Part shown: in pieces, positions 54,361 through 64,000 of the stretch
How positions within the stretch are numbered: position 1 is the first letter of the stretch
Layout of the letters: the number at the start of each line of letters is the position of its first letter
The notes under the pieces: model-generated
Told to the model about the DNA's origin: nothing
Databases searched by the model: none
Seen by the model: the letters and a program-made list of their open reading frames with translations, nothing else
Made by a program: the position numbers and the translations under genes
DNA from: Megascapheus bottae
Taxonomy: Eukaryota; Chordata; Mammalia; Rodentia; Geomyidae
DNA length: 64,000 nt
Assembly: GCA_024803745.1 (NCBI GenBank)
Contig: JANJXV010000189.1
Location: forward strand, 248,001-312,000
Reading direction: 5' to 3'

Positions 54361-55465
54361 CTAGAAATGCTTTGGTTATTCTTGGTCTTTTGTTATTTCT
54401 TTTTTTTATTGCTTCTCTATCTCAGTGAAGAAGTTCATTGGGATTTTGATGAGGATTGCATTAAATTTGTATATCACTTTTGGCAGTATGGTCATTTTCA
54501 CAATATATATTCTACCTATCCATGAACGTGGAAGGTCTTTCCATTTCCTGATATCGCCTTTACTTTTATTGTTGTTGTTATGAATACCCATTGCTTCCTT
54601 GTTTAAGTTTATTCCAAGATGTTATATTTATTTATTTATTTATTTATTTTAAGTCTATTGCAAATAGAGTTGTTTCTATATTTCCCTCTCTACTTCCTTA
54701 TTGTTGGTATAAAAAGGCTACTGATTTTTGTGGGTTTATTTTGTATCCTGCTACTGCTACTTTTCCAAAGTAACTGGTTAGCTTTAGGATCTTGGGGGTG
54801 GAGTCTTTTGAGCTCTTTAGATATAAAATCATGTCATCTGCAAATAGGGATAGTTTGACTTCTTTCCCTCTGTGAGTCCCTTTTATAACTTTTTCTTGCC
54901 TGTTGCTTTGGCTAGGAATTCCATAATTATATTGAAGAAGAGTGAAGAGAGTAGACAAACCTTGCTTTTTCCCTGATTTTAGAGGAAATGTTTTCAGTGT
55001 GTTCATTCAGTATGGTGTTGCCTGTTGGCCTGTCATATATACTCTTTATTACTTCGAGGTATGTTCCTTCTATTCCTAGCTTCTCCAGAGCTTTTTAATA
55101 TGAATGGATGCTCTATTTTGTCGAAGGCTTTTCCTGTATATATAGAAATGATCATGTGGTTCTTGTCTTTGGCTCTGTTAATGTGATGTATTCTGTTTAT
55201 TGATTTATGTATGTTAAACCAGCCTCACATCTCTTGGATGAAACATACTTGATCATTATGTATGATGTTTTTGATTAGTTGCTGGATTCTGTTGGTTAGG
55301 ATTTTATTGAAGATCCTTGAGTCTGTGTTCATGAAAAAGATTGGTCTATAGTAATCTTTTTTTCACTGGATCTCTACCTCGTTTTGGGATGAATGACCTT
55401 GACTTTATAAAATGAGTTTGAAATTGACCCTTCTGTTTCTGTTTCATGGAAAAACTTGAGAAATA

Positions 55466-55680
55466 TTGGTGTGGTTTACACCTGTAATCCTACCTACTCA
55501 AGAAGCTGAGATCTGTGGTTGTAGTTCAAAACCAGACTGGACAGAAAAGTTGTTGAGACTTTTATCATAGATTAACCACCAAAAAGCTAGAAACAAAACT
55601 GTAGCTCAAGTGGTAGAAAGTGAAAAAGCTAAGGGACAGTGCCCAATCCCTGAATTCAAGCCCTAGTACCAGCACCAAAG
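55466..55680 (+). mobile_element. B1-Geo SINE at the L1 edge
   Basis: 'gtggtttacacctgtaatcc', 'gattaaccaccaaaaagct' and 'tgaattcaagccctagtacc'. It sits where the L1 above stops. Confidence 0.92.
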
Positions 55681-56385
55681 GAATAGGTGAGGGGACATAC
55701 TATTTGAAAATCCTCATGGTTATCTTGAGTTTCACAGAATAAAACTTCAAACTCACTTTGAGCTAAGTGTCAACTGTAGCCAAACCCTTCGATGCTCTCT
55801 AGGTTAAAGTGCCTCTAACCTAAAATGAAGTGAATAAATGCTAATTAATATCTATAGCATCTCAGGCCATAAAGTGATGGCAGTGGTTATCTTTATCCTT
55901 ATTCTCATTTAAGGAAACTAGAATTCAAGAAGAAGTCATCCTCTCATATACACACTTGCCCTAAAATGTATGCTTAAAACTACTCTATAGAATCGTCAAG
56001 ATCTGAACCCCCATAACCTGAACATAATATTTATAAGACAGCTCTGAAAATAAGATTGGCTTCTTCACAGACAAATATCCCTCTTGGAGTGGAATTTTAA
56101 AAATTCTCTGCAGTGATTGCAAGAAGTTTGGGGTTTGTATCTCTACAAAGTCCCCAAGGGCTGCTGCTGCTGCAGCTGCCACTACTGGAAGATGTCCCAT
56201 TATGATTGAGAAGAGGGGAGCAGCAAGGCTCCTGTCTTTGATTTTCTTTAGCAATTTCTCATCAATCCAGACTTGGAATGTTTCTTTTGCTGTTCTACAG
56301 AAGAGCCTCTGTAGCCATGGCTAGTATATTTGAAGTCTTTAGAAGGCAAGATGACTAACGATAATAAAAAAAATAGTGAAACCAC

Positions 56386-56443
56386 ACGAGAGAGAGAGAG
56401 GGGGAGAGGGAGAGAGGGAGGGAGAGGAAGGGAGGAAGGGAGA
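56386..56443. repeat. (GA)n/(GGGA)n purine repeat
   Basis: GA and GGGA units. Confidence 0.9.
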
Positions 56444-56639
56444 GTTTAATTAGAAAAAGGAAGGCAGGATGAAGCTGCTTAGACTTGTCTCTACAAAGAG
56501 CCTCCTTAAAGGTGTGAACTGTGTTTATTAATGATGAGATCAGGATTTTTGATGTAATGAGAAAACAGATGTTGATTTTAACAGCTACTATTTTAGGACT
56601 ATTTTAGGTCTTAAAACTTTTATAAAATAATAGATTGCA

Positions 56640-57800
56640 TTAGTACATTTTCATACCTGTACAGAATGCACTGTACTTACTCCACCACTTTCTTATCTCC
56701 CTCCTCACTCCCACAAGTCCTCCTCCCTCTTTTATGATCTTATGTTTTTAGATTTAGAGTCTACGTATCAAGGAAAAATATATTTGTCTTTTTTTTGTAG
56801 TCAGGCTCTTTTACTTGATGTGTTAATCCAGTGCCATTCATTTCAACAAATGGTGCCAGGAAAATGGACATTATTTCATTAATATTAATGGTTGGATAAT
56901 ACACCATTATGAATCTCTATTGTAATTTCTTCATCTATTCATGTTTTGATGGATACCGAAGCTAATTCCACAGCTTGGCCATTGTGAATAGTGCCGTAAT
57001 GCACATGGGACTACACATATCGGATTCCTTTGTACATGTGCTCAGGAATGGCATAGCTAGATTATATAATAGTTTAATTTTAGTAATAGTTTGGAATCTC
57101 CATATTCATTTCTACAGTGGCTACACTAAATTACATGTCCAGCTCTTGTATATAAGGGCTCTGTTACCTTGCTGGCATCTTTGATAAGATTAACTGCTGT
57201 TTATTTTGTTAATAGTAGCCACTCTAACTGAGGCGATAGGAAGTGTCAATATTGTTTTGACTTGCATTTTCTGAATGGCTAAGGATGTTGGACATTTTCC
57301 CATGTTATTCATTGGTCATTTGTGCTTCCTCTTTTAAGAACTATCCGTTCAGTTCACTTGTCTTTTTTATTAGCTTGTTTCTGCTTTTTGTGTTTATTTT
57401 TCATTGTGAGTTCTTTAAAATATTCTGGATATTAATATTTTGCCCAGTGAATAGCTGGCAAAGATTTTGCTGTCATTCCTTAGGCTGTTTCTTCACTCTG
57501 GTAATTGTTTTGTTTGATGTGCAGAAGCTTTTTAATTTGATGCAGTCCCATCTGTCGACTCTTGCTCTTATTTCCTCAGTTATTGGATTCTATTCAGAGT
57601 TATTGCTTCTACTTGTATGGTGAAGCATTTCTCCTTGTTTTTCTGTAATAGGTGGAAAGTTCCAGGTCTTACAGTAATGTCCTTGATCTACTTTGAGTTG
57701 CTTTCCTCCCTAGTTTAGTCTTCTACCTCAAAACCATTTATTTAAGACACTTTTCCATTCAGTGCCTTTGTTAAGAATTAAATGGCTATAACTGTACTGG
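56640..57800 (-). mobile_element. LINE-1 antisense, 3' UTR and ORF2 end
   Basis: Reversed L1 in order: 'ggccattgtgaatagtgccg', 'tgacttgcattttctgaatg', 'ttctggatattaatatttt', 'cagaagctttttaatttgat' and 'ccttgatctactttgagttg'. It continues past a microsatellite and SINE to about 58.7 kb. Confidence 0.88.
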
Positions 57801-58020
57801 CATACATATCTCTTCCTTCTTTTTTTCTTCCTCCTTTCTTTCCATTCCCTCCCTCCCTCCCTCCCTCCCTCCCTCCCTCCCTCCCTCCCTCCCTCCCTTC
57901 CCTCCCTCCCTCCCTCCCTTCTTCCTTCCTTCCTTCCTTCCTTCCTTCCTTCCTTCCTTCCTTCCTTCCTTCCTCCCTTCCTCCCTTCCTCCCTTCCTCC
58001 CTTCCTCCCTTCCTTCCATG
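57800..58020. repeat. (CCCT)n/(CCTT)n polypyrimidine tract
   Basis: Over 170 bp of CCCT, CCTT and CCTTCCCT units. Open frames on both strands are artefacts. Confidence 0.97.
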
Positions 58021-58073
58021 CCTGCTCACCTTCATGACTTGCTGCCCTCTTTTCTCTTTGTGTGGGTGTGTGA

Positions 58074-58252
58074 CAGTACTGGGGCTTGAATCAGGGCCTA
58101 AGTGTTGTCCCTGAGCTTTTTTGCTCAAGGTTAACAATACCACTTGAGCCACTAATGACTTTTGGTGAAGTAATGGTCTCATGGACTTTCCTACTTGGAC
58201 TGGCTTTGAACCATAATCCTTATATTTCAGCCTCTAGATTAGCTAGGATTAA
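58074..58252 (-). mobile_element. B1-Geo SINE inside the L1
   Basis: 'gtactggggcttgaatcaggg' (Geo) and 'ctctagattagctaggatta' (B1). L1 sequence resumes after it. Confidence 0.88.
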
Positions 58253-58436
58253 TGAAGAAGCCATTGGAAACTGGCATCTGGGTTCTTTATTCTCTTACAT
58301 TGGTTTACTTGTTTTTATGACAATATCAAACATTGCATTGACTCTGTTTCTTACTTTCAGTAATGTAACCATTTTTACAATATTACCTCTGCTCTTCCAT
58401 TACTATGGGGAGCATTTCCATCTTCTAGAGCCTTTT
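58253..58436 (-). mobile_element. LINE-1 antisense ORF2, continued
   Basis: 'ctgggttctttattctcttac', 'cagtaatgtaaccatttttac' and 'gagcatttccatcttctag' continue the antisense ORF2 from 57.8 kb. Confidence 0.78.
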
Positions 58437-58684
58437 CTTTTTCTTTTTCTTTTTTTTGTCAGTCGTGGGGCTTAAACTCTTGGCCTGGGCACTGCCCCTG
58501 AGCTCCTCAGCTCAAGGCTAGTGCTCTACCACTTAAGCCACAGTGCCACTTCCAGTTTTCTGATGGTTAACTGGCGATAAGCGTCTTACAGACATTTGTA
58601 CCTTGGCTGGCTTTGAATGGCAAGCCTCAGATCTCAGCCTCCTGAGTAGCTAGGATTACAGGCATGAGCCACCAGCACCCAGCT
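58437..58684 (-). mobile_element. B1-Geo SINE inside the L1
   Basis: Complete reversed Geo, linker ('ggttaactggcgataagcg') and B1 ending 'ccaccagcacccagc'. Confidence 0.95.
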
Positions 58685-59335
58685 CATTTTCTTCCTTTAC
58701 TGTTCTATCGATTTTTTTAAATTGTAAAAGAGTTATCTTTTGTTTTGGCTAAATGTTTGCTAATTTTTTATTATTTGTTTATTTTGGAGTAGTGGGATTA
58801 TAACTCAGGACTTCTCATTCATTCAATTTGCTTTCTTGATTGGGGCCCTACAACTTGGTCCATTCCTCCAGTCCAGTGTTTTGTGTTTATTTTGGACACA
58901 GTCCTCTTCCATGTATACTATACACATGTCTTTTTTGCTGTATTTTTCAAATATGGGGTTACATTTATACCAAGGCTGGGTTGGATCATGACCTTCCTCT
59001 TTGCCCTTCCCTGGGTAGAGTTACCCACTCGTCCCTGTCCAGTCTTTGGGCCAGCAGAACAGAATCTGGGGGAAGAGATTCACTGTGGCCACTTAGCGGA
59101 GTCACATAGTGCAGTCGTGACTGTGGAAGAGGCTGGCTGCTCTCCCTTCCTCTACCCCACTTCTCTGTGGCATCAGCAGAGTAAGATAACCATTCATTGA
59201 AGAGGCATGTCCAGAACCTTTGTAAACTATCAAATATCGGTTGGTCAAATTTGGTCATCTTTGATCATATTGTGGAGATTCAATTCCATATGAAATATAG
59301 TGTTTCTCTTGGAAAACATTTTTTAGTATTCTTAA

Positions 59336-59436
59336 AAAGTTTTTATTGTAATTAATAGAAGAGTTACAGTTACAGGAGCATTACTTCACATACATTGATA
59401 CCCCTTCTCATATTTTTGTCCCCATTTCCCTCCCCT
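59336..59436 (-). mobile_element. Very short LINE-1 insertion (about 100 bp)
   Basis: 'tttttattgtaattaatagaag' and 'cttcacatacattgatacccc' mirror 27793-27895 and, in its terminal part, 45.7 kb. Flanks TTAGTATTCTTAA and TTAGTATTTTTAA look like a decayed target-site duplication. Confidence 0.85.
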
Positions 59437-59994
59437 TAGTATTTTTAATCCATCTGAAATTGTACAAGGAATAAGTGAACAAGTTCTTGTTATCCCAGAG
59501 TGGATAAACAAAAGTCTATACAATAAAAAAGCCCTTTCTACTCTTCTTATCTACTCTTGTCATCATCTTCTCTCCTGGCAGACAAAACTTGCTTCAATTT
59601 CTTTCCATACGTTTAGCTTCATGTCCCCACAGAGCTGACCATGTTTACACTCTTGAGTGCTTCCTTGTCTGGAGTCTTGGCTGACCTTGTGAGTTGCTTT
59701 GATCAATAGGATAAGGACAGTTTGATGACATTTCTTGGAAACTCCAAACATATATCACTTAAAAACTGACTACTTTGAATTCATAGTTTGGATGAACCCT
59801 GGGTTTAGCTAATCTTACTCTATAGAGTCTTATGGAATATCTTTGCATATATATTTCATACACAAGAATAGAATTCTACACATAAAATTCATAAATCAAA
59901 GGGCAAGCACATTTTCCCGAAATTATCTTTCAAAAAGCTTTTCACTAAATTACATTTTCTCTATGAATATGCAATGGGGACTGCCTGCCTGCTT

Positions 59995-60115
59995 GCTTTC
60001 TCTCCCTCTTTCTCCCCCCTCTCTTTCTTCCTCCCTCCCTCCCTCCCTCCCTCCCTTCCTTCCTTCCTTCCTTCCTCCCTTTCTCCCTCCTTTCCTCCCT
60101 TTTTCCCTCTCATTT
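59995..60115. repeat. (CCCT)n/(CCTT)n tract
   Basis: Pyrimidine-rich repeat at the tail side of a minus-strand SINE. Confidence 0.93.
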
Positions 60116-60118
60116 TTC

Positions 60119-60322
60119 TTTTTGCTGATACTGAATCTTGAATTCGAGACCTTATGCTTATGTTTGTCTTTTGTTCTCAAGGCTGGTATTTTTACCTCTT
60201 AGTCATACCTCCACATTTTGCTTTTGTCTGGTTAATTGGAAATAAGAGTTTCCTAGATTTGTCTGCCTGGGGTGGTTTCCTTAGTAGCAACATTAACAGG
60301 TGTCAGCCACCAACGTCTCAGC
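60119..60322 (-). mobile_element. B1-Geo SINE, diverged
   Basis: 'gctgatactgaatcttgaatt' (Geo), 'ggttaattggaaataagag' (linker) and 'gtgtcagccaccaacgtc' (B1). Confidence 0.82.
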
Positions 60323-60562
60323 ATGCCCTTTTTTCATATAAAATCTATCAATTCTGCTGGATTGGAAAAGGGTTAATATTAATCAAGGTGTATTGAACTT
60401 TTATACTGACATGTTAAATTGAAACCTTTTTGTACAATTAAAGCTAATAAAAACGTGGATGAGAAAATGAAAGCGAAAATGGCATCTCTTTCAGTGCTAA
60501 TTTCTCTGACCATAGATCTATGTTAGCATATTGTCTTTATTCTTCTGTGAATTTTCTGTTTG

Positions 60563-60564
<2 letters not shown>

Positions 60565-60610
<46 letters not shown>
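60565..60610. repeat. (GT)n microsatellite
   Basis: About 22 GT units at the tail of a B1-Geo SINE. Confidence 0.97.
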
Positions 60611-60709
60611 ATGCCTGTTCTAAGGCTTAAATTTAGGGCCTGGATGCACTCTCTTGAGATTTTTGTTTGCTTATTTGTTTGTTTGCTTGATAATTGGAGA
60701 TAAGAGTCT
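60611..60709 (-). mobile_element. B1-Geo SINE, Geo part (host of a nested SINE)
   Basis: 'aaggcttaaatttagggcctgg' and 'gataattggagataagagtc'. The other half resumes at 60949. Confidence 0.85.
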
Positions 60710-60948
60710 CAAGGCTGGGTACTGGTGGCTCATGCCTATAATCCTAGCTACTCAGGAGGCTGAGATATAGGGATTGTAGTTCAAAGCCAGCCTAGGCAGG
60801 AAAGTCCCTGAGAATCTTATCTTCAAGTAACTACCAGAAAACCAGAAGTGGTACTCTGGCTCAAAGAGGTAGAGCACTAGCTAGCTTTTAGTGAAGGCTC
60901 AGGAATAGCACCCAGGCCATAAGTTCAAGCCCCAACATCAGCAACAAA
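60710..60948 (+). mobile_element. B1-Geo SINE nested in an opposite B1-Geo
   Basis: 'ggctgggtactggtggctcatg' to 'aagccccaacatcagcaac' plus an A tail. AGTCTCA occurs on both sides, consistent with a target-site duplication of the host SINE. Confidence 0.93.
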
Positions 60949-61056
60949 AAAAGTCTCATGGACTTTCTTGCCCCAACTGGCTTTGACCCACAATCCTCTG
61001 CTCTTAGCATCCCGAATAGCTAGGATTACAGGCATGAATCACTGGCATCCAGCTGT
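60949..61056 (-). mobile_element. B1-Geo SINE, B1 part (host continued)
   Basis: 'gtctcatggactttcttgcc' and 'gaatagctaggattacaggc' complete the interrupted copy. Confidence 0.88.
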
Positions 61057-61189
61057 GTTTTTACTCTGACTAATATTTTCTTGTTGAACTGCTGGAATAA
61101 CTGAATGACTCAAAATTCTTTCAGTACTGTAGATGTTAATTTTGTTTGTCAAATGTATTGTATTTTCTCAGTCTTTTACTGGGCTTCAT

Positions 61190-61245
61190 ATATATATATA
61201 TACATATATGTATATGTATATACACATTGGTGCTCGCGTTTGTAT

Positions 61246-61329
<84 letters not shown>
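61190..61329. repeat. Compound (AT)n ... (GT)n(GA)n microsatellite
   Basis: AT-rich ATATAC units lead to about 19 GT units and then about 20 GA units. Confidence 0.96.
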
Positions 61330-61333
<4 letters not shown>

Positions 61334-61914
61334 CAGAAGCTAGTGATGTTCGTGAGTTGACTTATGGCCTTTGAGTCTTATAATACAAATATTTTTACAA
61401 CATTCTTGTAATGATCTTAAAACTGTGTTTTCTTAACCCTTTGGGCTTTATTCTGTTGTAAGGCAGGCATGTTGAAAAGTAAACACAATGCCTACACTGC
61501 TGGATACAAAATCCAATCCTTACCATACATACAGCCTTGGGCTGAGCTGTCTCCAGACACTCTTTTTCTAATGGATTTCTAATCATATCATCACATTTAT
61601 TTTCTAGCTCATCTTTCCTTCAGTGATTTTACTAATGTGTGCTGTTCTTTGGAGTTTTAGTCTAATCCCTTACATGATATGACTATTCCCCTGTCAATAT
61701 CAAGTAATTTTCATCCATCCCTTTTCATTTTTATCTTTTTCTTAAACTCATGTTTTTAAGGATCTTTTATTTTATTAACCTAGCTCTGGGGAAGAAGTCT
61801 CATGGGGACTCTAATTGTCATCAAAGTAAAAACGTAGTATTAATTTGGGGAGAAGAGGAATTAGCATGTTTTTATATGAAATCCTCAAATCCAGAAAGTA
61901 TTTTCCAATATCCA
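61330..61914. other. Intronic, nothing recognised
   Basis: AT-rich; possibly old L1 relics, but not recognisable enough to call. Confidence 0.3.
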
Positions 61915-62115
61915 TGCAGGTGCTACAGTTTGGATAGGGTTTGACTACACCTCTCAAACATTTATGCTGGAAGCTTTGTGCCAGGTATGGCTGTACTGAG
62001 ATAGTGGGGTCTTTAGAAGTAATTTCTAGTGGGAGGGGTTAGATGATTGGTATACCAACTCAAGATGGATCAGTGCTAATCTTGTAGAACAGTTTAGGTC
62101 TTAAGAGTAAGCTGT
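61915..62115 (+). mobile_element. MaLR-like LTR remnant, 5' part
   Basis: 'gctacagtttggatagggttt', 'gagatagtggggtctttaga' and 'tctagtgggaggggttagatg' are in forward order of MLT1/MST-type LTRs. Confidence 0.6.
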
Positions 62116-62149
62116 TGGACCCTAGACATTAGCAAACAGAGGCCAAAGG

Positions 62150-62495
62150 AGGGTATGCATAGGAGTGGTATACAAAGACTCAAAAGCTATGTGCATATGA
62201 TCATATAAAATAATAGTCTATGAAATGAACTCCAAGAAAAGGGAACAAGTGACATTTTTTAGTTGCTATTGTTGATGTTTTTGTCCTCTTCTCGTTTTGT
62301 CTTGTTTGTTAGTTTGTAAAGGGTAAAGGAGAGGATATAAAAGGTGGAATAAAGATGAACAAATACAACTGTGATGCTTAGTAGACACTATGTGGAAGAG
62401 GAACTGGATATCTTGTGGATGGGAATGGGAAGGAAAGACTGGGAGAGAAGAGCAGAAGGGGAGACATGGTTCAAAAAGAACTGTAACTTTAGTAC
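62150..62495 (+). mobile_element. LINE-1 3' UTR relic
   Basis: 'ctatgtgcatatgatcatat' parallels 63.85 kb, and 'gggaatgggaaggaaagactg' parallels 1.23 and 45.6 kb. It abuts the inverted L1 that follows. Confidence 0.6.
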
Positions 62496-62692
62496 GGCCT
62501 TATTTGTGGTCATTTGGGTAAATGCCTAGAAATGAGATTGCTGGGTCACAGGGAAACTCTATGTTTAGTATTTTGAGGAACCTCTATACTGCTTTAGAGA
62601 GTGGTTGAATAAGTTTATACTCCCATCAACAGCATAGTAGTGTGCCCTTTTGGCCACATTCCCACCTAGTATCTGTTGTTATTAGATTTCTT

Positions 62693-62892
62693 TCTTTTTT
62701 TTTTTTTGCCAGTCCTGGGCTTGGGCTCAGGGCCTGAGCACTGTCCTTGGGCTTTCTCAAGGCTAGAGCTCTACCACTTGAGCCTCAGCACCACTTCCGG
62801 CTTTTTTCTATGTATGTGGTACCGAGGAATCGAACCCAGGTCTTCATGCATGCTAGGCAAGCATTTTAACCACTAGGCCAAACTCCCGGCCC
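62693..62892 (-). mobile_element. Young IDL-Geo SINE with 11-bp TSD inside the L1
   Basis: TTAGATTTCTT at 62682-62692 and 62893-62903. Near-consensus reversed Geo and IDL, ending 'aactcccggcc'. Confidence 0.98.
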
Positions 62893-63335
62893 TTAGATTT
62901 CTTGATAATGGTCATTCTAATTGGGGTAAGATGGAATCTCAATGTTGTTTGGATTTGCATTTCTTTTGTGGCTCAAGATGCTGAGCATTTCTTTATGTGT
63001 CTATTGACCATTCTTATTTTATCTTTAGATAAGTCTCTTTAAGTCTTTAGCCCACTTTTTAATGGGTTTTCTTTGAGGATTTGGTTTTTTTGGGGGGGGA
63101 TTTGATTTTTTGAATTCTAAGTATATTTAGATATGAGGCTCTTGTCTGTTTTATGGATAGTGACCTCCCAAAGTGTGGGTTTTTTATTTATCTTTGCCAT
63201 ACAGAAGCTCTGCAGTTTAATGCAATCCCATTTCAAACTTTCTATGATTTGTTGTGTTTCTAGGTCATTATTAAGAGGTATCTGCTTTTATCTTAAGGTT
63301 TTTTTTATCTATTTGGAATTGATTCTGGTGCAGGG

Positions 63336-63337
<2 letters not shown>

Positions 63338-63377
<40 letters not shown>
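63338..63377. repeat. (GT)n microsatellite in the L1
   Basis: About 20 GT units. Confidence 0.97.
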
Positions 63378-63380
<3 letters not shown>

Positions 63381-63555
63381 ACTTTTCTACAGATTTTAAC
63401 CAGTTCTATCAGCACCATTTGTTGAAGAGGCTTTCTTCCATCCCAGTTTCTTTTCTTTTTTTTTTGGCTCCATTAATGAAGATTAGGTGGCCATATGTCT
63501 ACCAGTTCATTTCTGGGTCTTTGGTTTTATTCCATTGGTCCTTAAGCCTGTTCCC

Positions 63556-63938
63556 AACCCAACAATGTTCATTGTACCATTATTTACCATAGCTAAGATA
63601 CAGATCCTATCCAGACGCCTCTCAGTAAATGAATGGATCAAGAAAATTTGGTATATGTGCACAGTTGAATTCTATGCTTTTATCAGAAAGAATGACACCA
63701 CCCAATTCATAAGAAAATGGAAAGACTTGGAAAAAATCATATTAGTGAAGTAAACCAGACTCAAAGAAGCATGGACTCCATGATTTCCCTCATTTGTAAG
63801 AATTAGTATATGTCTAGGATAGTCCTAGAAGATGATCACTTAGCTCAATAGCTATGTACACATGACCATATAAAATGATGCTAATTGAGAGGAATTCTAA
63901 GATATGGAAACAAGAGGGTTTTCTTAGTCATTCCTGTT
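63556..63938 (+). mobile_element. LINE-1 3' segment, + orientation
   Basis: 'caatgttcattgtaccatta', 'gtaaatgaatggatcaagaa' and 'ggaaagacttggaaaaaatc' are the forward L1 3' UTR region, meeting the inverted segment head-on. The end lies near or beyond the terminal SINE. Confidence 0.85.
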
Positions 63939-64000
63939 TTTTTTTTTTGCCAGTCCTGGGCTTGGGCTCAGGGCTTGACCACTGTCCCTGGATTTTTTCT
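63939..64000 (-). mobile_element. IDL-Geo SINE, cut by the window edge
   Basis: Poly-T followed by reversed Geo ('gccagtcctgggcttgggctc'). Confidence 0.9.

Larger units (their letters stand above)
52590..55465 (-). mobile_element. LINE-1, antisense: ORF2 3' half and 3' UTR
   Basis: Read on the minus strand this is the 3' half of a mammalian L1. The ORF2 reverse-transcriptase region is visible at 54698-55006, including the catalytic FADDM motif. ORF2 continues with many stops to about 53.9 kb, followed by the C-terminal and 3' UTR region down to about 52.6 kb. The 5' part is missing: it ends near 55465 against a B1-Geo SINE. Internal additions are an ID SINE at 53040-53126, a GT repeat at 54233-54269 and a TTTA repeat near 54625. 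Broken frames make it inactive. Confidence 0.9.
62498..63555 (-). mobile_element. LINE-1, inverted 5' segment
   Basis: Reversed L1 from 'tttgggtaaatgcctagaaat' (3' side) through 'gtaagatggaatctcaatg' and 'catacagaagctctgcagt' to 'tttattccattggtccttaag' (ORF2). It is interrupted by an IDL-Geo SINE and a GT repeat. The neighbouring + strand segment begins at the L1 position immediately 3' of its left end. Confidence 0.88.
33944..64000 (+). other. SHC3: SHC3 intron 1 (incomplete)
   Basis: From the donor to the window edge no sequence coding the next PTB segment (beginning YLGC) or any other SHC3 exon was recognised. The first intron is inferred to exceed 30 kb. Unique-looking parts without any call are 33950-34924, 35132-36971, 39482-40619, 41445-42706, 42916-45143, 47276-47995, 48231-49434, 51426-52589, 55679-56639 and 59437-60118. 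Frames of 60-125 codons there show no domain. A very short exon could be missed. Confidence 0.65.

Noticed and set aside
54698..55006. 102-codon frame with an FADDM motif
   Set aside because: A real reverse-transcriptase piece, but it is a fragment of a dead L1 ORF2, reported as part of the L1 rather than as a gene.
33944..64000. Search for SHC3 exon 2 (PTB segment beginning YLGC)
   Set aside because: No matching coding stretch with splice sites was recognised in the provided frames or by eye, so the intron is treated as open-ended.

Overview
This is a 64 kb piece of a mammalian nuclear genome, not a microbial one. It is AT-rich, crowded with interspersed repeats and microsatellites, has spliced-gene architecture, and holds no operons, phage or CRISPR. 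The dominant repeat is a dimeric SINE whose left half is a tRNA-Ala/ID-like head (IDL) and whose right half is the 'Geo' monomer. IDL-Geo has been described as restricted to the rodent superfamily Geomyoidea (kangaroo rats, pocket mice, pocket gophers). The host is therefore most likely a geomyoid rodent; I cannot name the species.

Only one functional protein-coding segment is recognised. It is the first coding exon of SHC3 (ShcC/N-Shc/Rai, a neuronal Shc adaptor) on the + strand at 33458-33943, ending in a good splice donor. It encodes the CH2 and linker region of the long isoform and the first residues of the PTB domain. No later SHC3 exon was found, so everything from 33944 to the right edge is read as part of the long first intron. 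The left 30 kb is read as intergenic sequence upstream of SHC3. Between them, about 30.35-34.92 kb is free of recognisable interspersed repeats and contains the CpG-rich exon plus candidate promoter motifs (AP-1-like, inverted CCAAT, GC box, three TTCATTCACA copies). This is the best candidate regulatory core of the window.

The left intergenic part holds many IDL-Geo and B1-Geo SINEs, an ancient L1 5' region (about 3.5-5.6 kb), an RPL32 processed pseudogene split by a SINE (about 8.6-9.3 kb), old MaLR-like LTR remnants, L1 ORF2 and 3' UTR fragments, and microsatellites. The most unusual object is at 25856-26253. It is a 398-bp retroposed element with a perfect 16-bp target-site duplication and an A-rich tail, whose IDL head is fused to a tandemly duplicated linker and then to about 225 bp of GC-rich minisatellite-like sequence in place of the normal Geo half. 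It looks like a previously undescribed composite SINE, structurally reminiscent of SINE-VNTR composites.

The right part (intron 1) carries further SINEs, several with clear target-site duplications, and three antisense L1 bodies (52.6-55.5, 56.6-58.7 and 62.5-63.6 kb). The last of these abuts a + strand L1 3' segment in the arrangement expected from twin-priming inversion. Very short, 5'-truncated L1 tails and nested SINE-in-SINE insertions allow relative dating. All names rest on recognition by eye; no database search was possible. Approximate edges (about 5-20 bp) apply to repeats without stated target-site duplications.
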